Origin: an uncultured bacterium
Lineage (GTDB): Bacteria; Pseudomonadota; Gammaproteobacteria; Burkholderiales; Burkholderiaceae_F
Length of the DNA stretch: 9,738 nt
Direction: 5' to 3'
Assembly (NCBI GenBank): GCA_905215795.1
Contig: CAJMRV010000053.1
Span: 1 to 9,738 of the forward strand
Each line of letters begins with the position of its first letter. The stretch's first letter is position 1. The notes beneath the pieces were generated by a model that did not search any database, was not told the origin of the DNA, and was given only the letters and a program-made list of their open reading frames with translations. Positions 6,762 to 9,738 of the stretch are shown piece after piece. The position numbers were made by a program, and so were the translations under genes.

Positions 6762-8504
6762 TTACTCGTCTTCGCGACGAGCCATGTATTCAGGGGCCTC
6801 GATGCCGAGCAGCGCGAAGCCGTTGGCGAGCACGCGGCGGGTGGCGGCGAGCAGCGCGAAGCGGGCGTTGCGGGCGGCTTCGTCGTCGATCAGCACGCGT
6901 TCAGCGTTGTAGAACGTGTGGAACGTGGCGGCGAGGTCCTTCAGATAGTAACAAAGCGAGTGCGGGGCGTTGTCGCGCGCGGCGGCCTCGAGCACGGCGG
7001 GGTACTCGGCGATCTTGTTGATCAGGGCGCCGGACTGTTCGCTCTCGAGCGAGGACATGTCCACGCGGGCGAGTTCGGCGTCCGAGGGGACCGTGTAGCC
7101 GCGTTCGCCGGCGTTGGCGAACACCGAGCAGATGCGGGCGTGGGCGTACTGGAGGTAGTACACCGGGTTCTCGTCGCTCTTCTCGCGGGCGAGGTTGATG
7201 TCGAAGACGAACTCCGCGTCGGCCTTGCGGGAGACGAGGAAGTAGCGGGCGGCGTCGCGGCCGGCCATGTCGACGAGGTCGCGCAGCGTCACGTAGTTGC
7301 CCGAGCGCTTGCTCATCTTGACGGGTTCGCCGTCCTTCACGACGCTCAGCATCTTGTGGAGGATGTACTCGGGGAAGGTCACGGGGATTTTCAGGCCGAG
7401 CACGGAGGCGGCGGCCTGCAGGCCGCAGCGAACGCGGGCGACCGTGCCGTGGTGGTCGGAGCCCTGGATGTTGACGGCGCGGGAGTGGCCGCGTTCGAAC
7501 TTGGCGATGTGGTAGGCGACGTCGGGCACGAAGTACGTGTAGGTGCCGTCGGCCTTCTTCATCACGCGGTCCTTGTCGTCGATCACGCCGAGGTCGGCGA
7601 AGTCGGTCGTCTTGAGCCAGAGGGCGCCGTCCTTCTCGTAGGTGCGGCCCGATTCGATGATGGCGTCGACCGTCTTCTTGACGCGGCCGTCCTTGTAGAG
7701 GGAGCTCTCGAGGTAGAAGTTGTCGAACTTCACGCCGAGCGCAGCGAGGTCGTCGTCCTGCTCGTTGCGCAGGTAGGCCACGCCGTAGCGGCGGATGTTC
7801 TCGACGTCGGAGAGGTCGCCGCTGGCTTCGACGACCTGGCCGTCGTGGGCCGTGAGCGGCTTCTTGGCGAGGTAGTCGCGGGCGATCGAATAGATGTACT
7901 CGCCGTGGTAGGCGTTCTCGGGGAACTCGATCTTCTCGCCCTGGAGTTCACGGCCTCGCAGCTCGATGGACTTGGCGAGGTTGCCGATCTGGACGCCGGC
8001 GTCGTTGTAGTAGAACTCGCGGGTGACGGCCCAGCCCTGGGTGGCGAGGATGTTGGCGAGCACGTCGCCGAGGGCGCCCTGGCGGGCGTGGCCGAGGTGG
8101 AGCGGACCGGTCGGGTTCGCGGAGACGAACTCCAGGAGGACGGATTCGCCTTCGTGGGCCTTGCTCTCGCCGTAGTGCGCGCCCGTCTCGAGGACGTTCC
8201 TGACGATGGCGAAGCGGGCCTTCGGGTCGAGGCGGATGTTGATGAAGCCGGGGCCGGCCACTTCGGCCGACAGGATCAGCGAATCCTCGCCGCGGCCGGC
8301 GAGCAGGGACTCGACGATCTGGTTGGCGATTTCACGGGGGTTCTTCTTCAACTGACGGGCCAGCTGCATGGCCACGTTGCAGGCGATGTCGCCGTGCTCG
8401 GGGTTCTTCGGGCGCTCGAGGGTGACGTTGGCGTCGGTGACGCCGAGGGCTTCGAGGGCCTTGGAGATTTTCTGAGCGATGGCTTCCTGGTGTTGAGCGA
8501 GCAT
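6762..8504 (-). CDS. argS: Arginyl-tRNA synthetase
   Basis: A class I aminoacyl-tRNA synthetase of 580 residues that charges tRNA-Arg. The N-terminal additive domain (1 to about 85) is followed by the Rossmann catalytic core with the HIGH-type motif HLGH (136-139, in PTGPLHLGHARQGALGD) and KMSKR (396-400, in VKMSKRSGNYVTL), then the all-helical DALR anticodon-binding domain (about 455-580). Both signature motifs are intact. The ATG at 8504 is taken as the start. The frame stays open upstream to 8588, but the extra 28 residues would be encoded by the hairpin-rich gap and do not look like the family. The ribosome site is weak (AGAG before an A-run). It heads an apparent operon with the SPOR and dsbA genes. 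Confidence 0.97.
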   Translation of the reverse strand: MLAQHQEAIAQKISKALEALGVTDANVTLERPKNPEHGDIACNVAMQLARQLKKNPREIANQIVESLLAGRGEDSLILSAEVAGPGFINIRLDPKARFAIVRNVLETGAHYGESKAHEGESVLLEFVSANPTGPLHLGHARQGALGDVLANILATQGWAVTREFYYNDAGVQIGNLAKSIELRGRELQGEKIEFPENAYHGEYIYSIARDYLAKKPLTAHDGQVVEASGDLSDVENIRRYGVAYLRNEQDDDLAALGVKFDNFYLESSLYKDGRVKKTVDAIIESGRTYEKDGALWLKTTDFADLGVIDDKDRVMKKADGTYTYFVPDVAYHIAKFERGHSRAVNIQGSDHHGTVARVRCGLQAAASVLGLKIPVTFPEYILHKMLSVVKDGEPVKMSKRSGNYVTLRDLVDMAGRDAARYFLVSRKADAEFVFDINLAREKSDENPVYYLQYAHARICSVFANAGERGYTVPSDAELARVDMSSLESEQSGALINKIAEYPAVLEAAARDNAPHSLCYYLKDLAATFHTFYNAERVLIDDEAARNARFALLAATRRVLANGFALLGIEAPEYMARREDE

Positions 8505-8524
8505 TTTTTCTCTGGAAAAAAAGT

Positions 8525-8555
8525 TGTATATCTGTGAATGACTTGTCCCTGACAG
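8525..8555 (-). promoter_or_regulatory. Weak candidate promoter for argS
   Basis: Read on the - strand, CTGTCA (8555-8550) and TATACA (8530-8525) resemble -35 and -10 boxes, at 4/6 and 5/6 matches, but the spacing of 19 bases is long. Transcription would begin near 8518, only about 14 bases before the argS start codon. The -35 box is inside the inverted repeat at 8549-8570. Confidence 0.3.
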
Positions 8556-8570
8556 TGTACTCGCTGTCAG
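8549..8570. repeat. Inverted repeat CTGACAG-N8-CTGTCAG upstream of argS
   Basis: CTGACAG (8549-8555) and CTGTCAG (8564-8570) are exact inverted copies separated by eight bases. It could be an operator over the argS promoter or an RNA hairpin following the larger one at 8573-8634. It has no T-tract of its own. Confidence 0.45.
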
Positions 8571-8572
8571 AG

Positions 8573-8634
8573 AAGGACGCCCCGCCACGGGGACCTTTCA
8601 GTGGGGTCCCGCCTCCGGTGGCGCCGGCGTCCTT
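8573..8634. repeat. Large three-helix hairpin between folE2 and argS
   Basis: Three nested helices can be read: 8573-8581 with 8626-8634 (9 perfect pairs), 8583-8588 with 8618-8623 (6 pairs), and 8590-8595 with 8605-8610 (6 pairs) around a 9-base loop. The right side has a 7-base bulge (8611-8617). On the - strand the base ends in CCTTCTCT, a poor T-tail, so it may be a weak folE2 terminator, a 3' stabiliser, or a structured leader. I recognise no known RNA family. Confidence 0.55.
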
Positions 8635-8665
8635 TCAATTGGGTTTCAGCAAGAGACGGCCGGCC

Positions 8666-9457
8666 TCAGGCGCGGCGCTTGTCCTTGGAGATGTAGGCGT
8701 AGGCCGAATGATTGTGGATCGACTCGAAGTTCTCGGCTTCGACGTGGTAGCTGACGATCCTCTCCTCGGCGTTCATGGCGGAGGCCATGTCGCGGATGAG
8801 GTCCTCGACGAACTTGGGGTTCTCGTAGGCGTGTTCCGTGACGTACTTCTCGTCGGAGCGCTTCAGGCGCGACCAGACCGGGCAGGACGCGGAGTCCTCG
8901 CAGAGGCGGATCTGCTCCTCGAGGCTGAACGGAGCGTCGGCCACGACGCGGGCGGTCAGGTGGGAGCGCTGGTTGTGGGCGCCGTACTTGGAGATCTCCT
9001 TGGAGCACGGGCAGAGGCTCGTGACCGGGGCGATGGTTTCCTGGACGACGTCGACGTCGTCGCGCGTGCCGTTGACGATCCAGCCGGCCTCGTAGTCCAT
9101 CATGCTCTTGAGGCCGCTCACGGGAGCGGTCTTCTCGATGAAGAACGGGAAGTGCATCTCGAGCGTGCCTTCCTCGGCGTGGAGCGTCTCGAGCATGTCG
9201 AGCATGATCTCACGCATCTTCTGGGCGTTGAGCGGGGAGCCGTGGCGCTCCATCAGGGCGACGAAGCGGGACATGTGCGTGCCCTTCTGGTCGGCCGGGA
9301 GTGCGACGGTCATCGTGAACGTGGCGATCGTGTGGAGGGGACCCCTTTCGGATTCGACGACGACGGGCAGCTTCATGGAGCGGATGCCGACGCGGTCGAT
9401 GGCGATGTTGCGAGAGTCGTGGGAGGATTGAACGTCGGGAAGAGAAGTCATTACCAT
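8666..9457 (-). CDS. folE2: GTP cyclohydrolase IB (FolE2)
   Basis: A 263-residue enzyme of the COG1469/FolE2 family, which converts GTP to 7,8-dihydroneopterin triphosphate, the first step towards folate and queuosine. Family marks are DVQSSHDSRN near the start (8-17), KGTHMSRF (58-65), the metal-site segment TSLCPCSKEIS (146-156) with C149 and C151, GAHNQRSH (159-166) and ESIHNHSAYA (245-254). It is structurally unrelated in sequence to the usual zinc-dependent FolE and, in the family, can use metals other than zinc. Whether this genome also has FolE is unknown. ATG codons at 9457 and 9451 are both possible; neither has a Shine-Dalgarno site. The second fits better the lengths I remember for other FolE2 proteins. 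It appears to be transcribed alone, with its own leader. Confidence 0.95.
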   Translation of the reverse strand: MVMTSLPDVQSSHDSRNIAIDRVGIRSMKLPVVVESERGPLHTIATFTMTVALPADQKGTHMSRFVALMERHGSPLNAQKMREIMLDMLETLHAEEGTLEMHFPFFIEKTAPVSGLKSMMDYEAGWIVNGTRDDVDVVQETIAPVTSLCPCSKEISKYGAHNQRSHLTARVVADAPFSLEEQIRLCEDSASCPVWSRLKRSDEKYVTEHAYENPKFVEDLIRDMASAMNAEERIVSYHVEAENFESIHNHSAYAYISKDKRRA

Positions 9458-9501
9458 ATTGAATAAAAGCCGCGGGGGACCGGCCCTCGGGCGAAACCTT
9501 A

Positions 9502-9530
9502 TCGAAGTATAGTTGATTGAACTATTTCGA
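9502..9530. repeat. Inverted repeat over the proximal folE2 promoter region
   Basis: ATAGTT (9509-9514) and AACTAT (9520-9525) are exact inverted copies around GATTG. After a two-base bulge the arms extend with TCGAA (9502-9506) and TTCGA (9526-9530). On the - strand it overlaps TATACT (9511-9506), a good -10 box whose possible -35, TTGATT (9536-9531), is 19 bases away. It looks like an operator, with the alternative of an RNA hairpin in the leader. It does not resemble the Zur or Fur boxes I know. Confidence 0.45.
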
Positions 9531-9605
9531 AATCAAGACGTAGGCCCTCGTGTTTGGGGTCTCAATTGACGCGGACGAAACCTCGATCTCAAAGATGTGG
9601 AGCAT

Positions 9606-9635
9606 ATCTTACAAAACTAGCGCCCCCGCTGTCCA
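9606..9635 (-). promoter_or_regulatory. Candidate distal promoter of folE2
   Basis: Read on the - strand, TGGACA (9635-9630) matches the -35 consensus at 5/6 and TAAGAT (9611-9606) the -10 at 4/6, with 18 bases between. Transcription would start near 9599, about 140 bases before the gene, so the inverted repeat at 9502-9530 would be in the leader RNA. Confidence 0.35.
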
Positions 9636-9662
9636 AATTCCGGCGCGGTTTCGGGCGTCCTC

Positions 9663-9696
9663 CCCGCTCCGGAAGATGCAACAAATCTTGAGCGGG
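9663..9696. repeat. Bulged hairpin near the right edge
   Basis: CCCGCTC (9663-9669) pairs with GAGCGGG (9690-9696), and AAGAT (9673-9677) pairs with ATCTT (9685-9689) around a 7-base loop, with a three-base bulge on the left. No T-tract follows on either strand, so it is not a typical terminator. The rest of 9640-9738 holds no gene that I can support. Confidence 0.35.
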
Positions 9697-9738
9697 ACTT
9701 GTGAAAGCGCCTCCGAGGCCTCATATTAAAAGAAAGCG

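Noticed and set aside
6918..8537. A 539-codon open frame on the + strand opposite argS
   Set aside because: It mirrors a complete, motif-bearing argS. Composition is Val/Gly/Asp/Leu-rich, typical of antisense frames at this GC content.
8505..8588. 28-residue N-terminal extension of ArgS
   Set aside because: It would be encoded by hairpin sequence, and the ATG at 8504 gives the family's normal N-terminus and length.
9617..9724. A 35-codon open frame on the - strand near the right edge
   Set aside because: No ribosome site, Arg-rich low-information product, and it overlaps inverted repeats.
1..9738. CRISPR array, insertion sequence, attachment site or tRNA gene
   Set aside because: No regularly spaced repeats, transposase, integrase or tRNA cloverleaf were seen on either strand.

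Overview
The window is about 9.7 kb of GC-rich bacterial DNA carrying eight complete genes in two opposed blocks, with two AT-richer non-coding flanks (1-247 and 9458-9738). I see no mobile elements, CRISPR arrays, tRNA or rRNA genes. The gene order argS - SPOR protein - dsbA - short-chain dehydrogenase is, from memory, a Betaproteobacteria (Burkholderiales) arrangement. The GC-rich coding sequence and a YjiH/YjiG pair fit a Sutterellaceae-like gut betaproteobacterium. The family-level placement is inference only.

Left block, + strand. After a 247-base regulatory region come yjiH-like (248-943), yjiG-like (988-1458) and an M20 metallopeptidase (1475-2587). They are tightly spaced, each has its own Shine-Dalgarno sequence, and a strong intrinsic terminator closes the set. 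The two membrane proteins are the split 'Gate' (nucleoside-recognition) pair that in E. coli lies beside the isoaspartyl dipeptidase gene iadA. Here the partner is a glutamate-carboxypeptidase-type M20 enzyme. This suggests a small unit in which the membrane pair moves a peptide or N-acyl amino acid that the peptidase hydrolyses in the cytoplasm. A complete recQ (2767-4578) follows as a separate unit and ends at a bidirectional terminator.

Right block, - strand, read from the right end. folE2 (GTP cyclohydrolase IB) comes first, with a leader that holds two candidate promoters and an inverted repeat. A 160-base gap with a large three-helix hairpin and a second inverted repeat leads to argS. 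A SPOR-domain cell-envelope protein and a DsbA-type oxidoreductase follow at spacings of 27 and 36 bases, as an apparent operon ending in a terminator. A short-chain dehydrogenase starts 23 bases beyond that terminator and converges on recQ.

The points most worth a second look are the transporter-like pair plus peptidase operon and its repeat-rich promoter, the structured folE2-argS gap, the inverted repeat over the proximal folE2 promoter, and the co-transcribed cysteine-containing SPOR protein and DsbA. I see no clearly unprecedented system. Most of the window is housekeeping genes, and the least explained part is the left operon and its control region.
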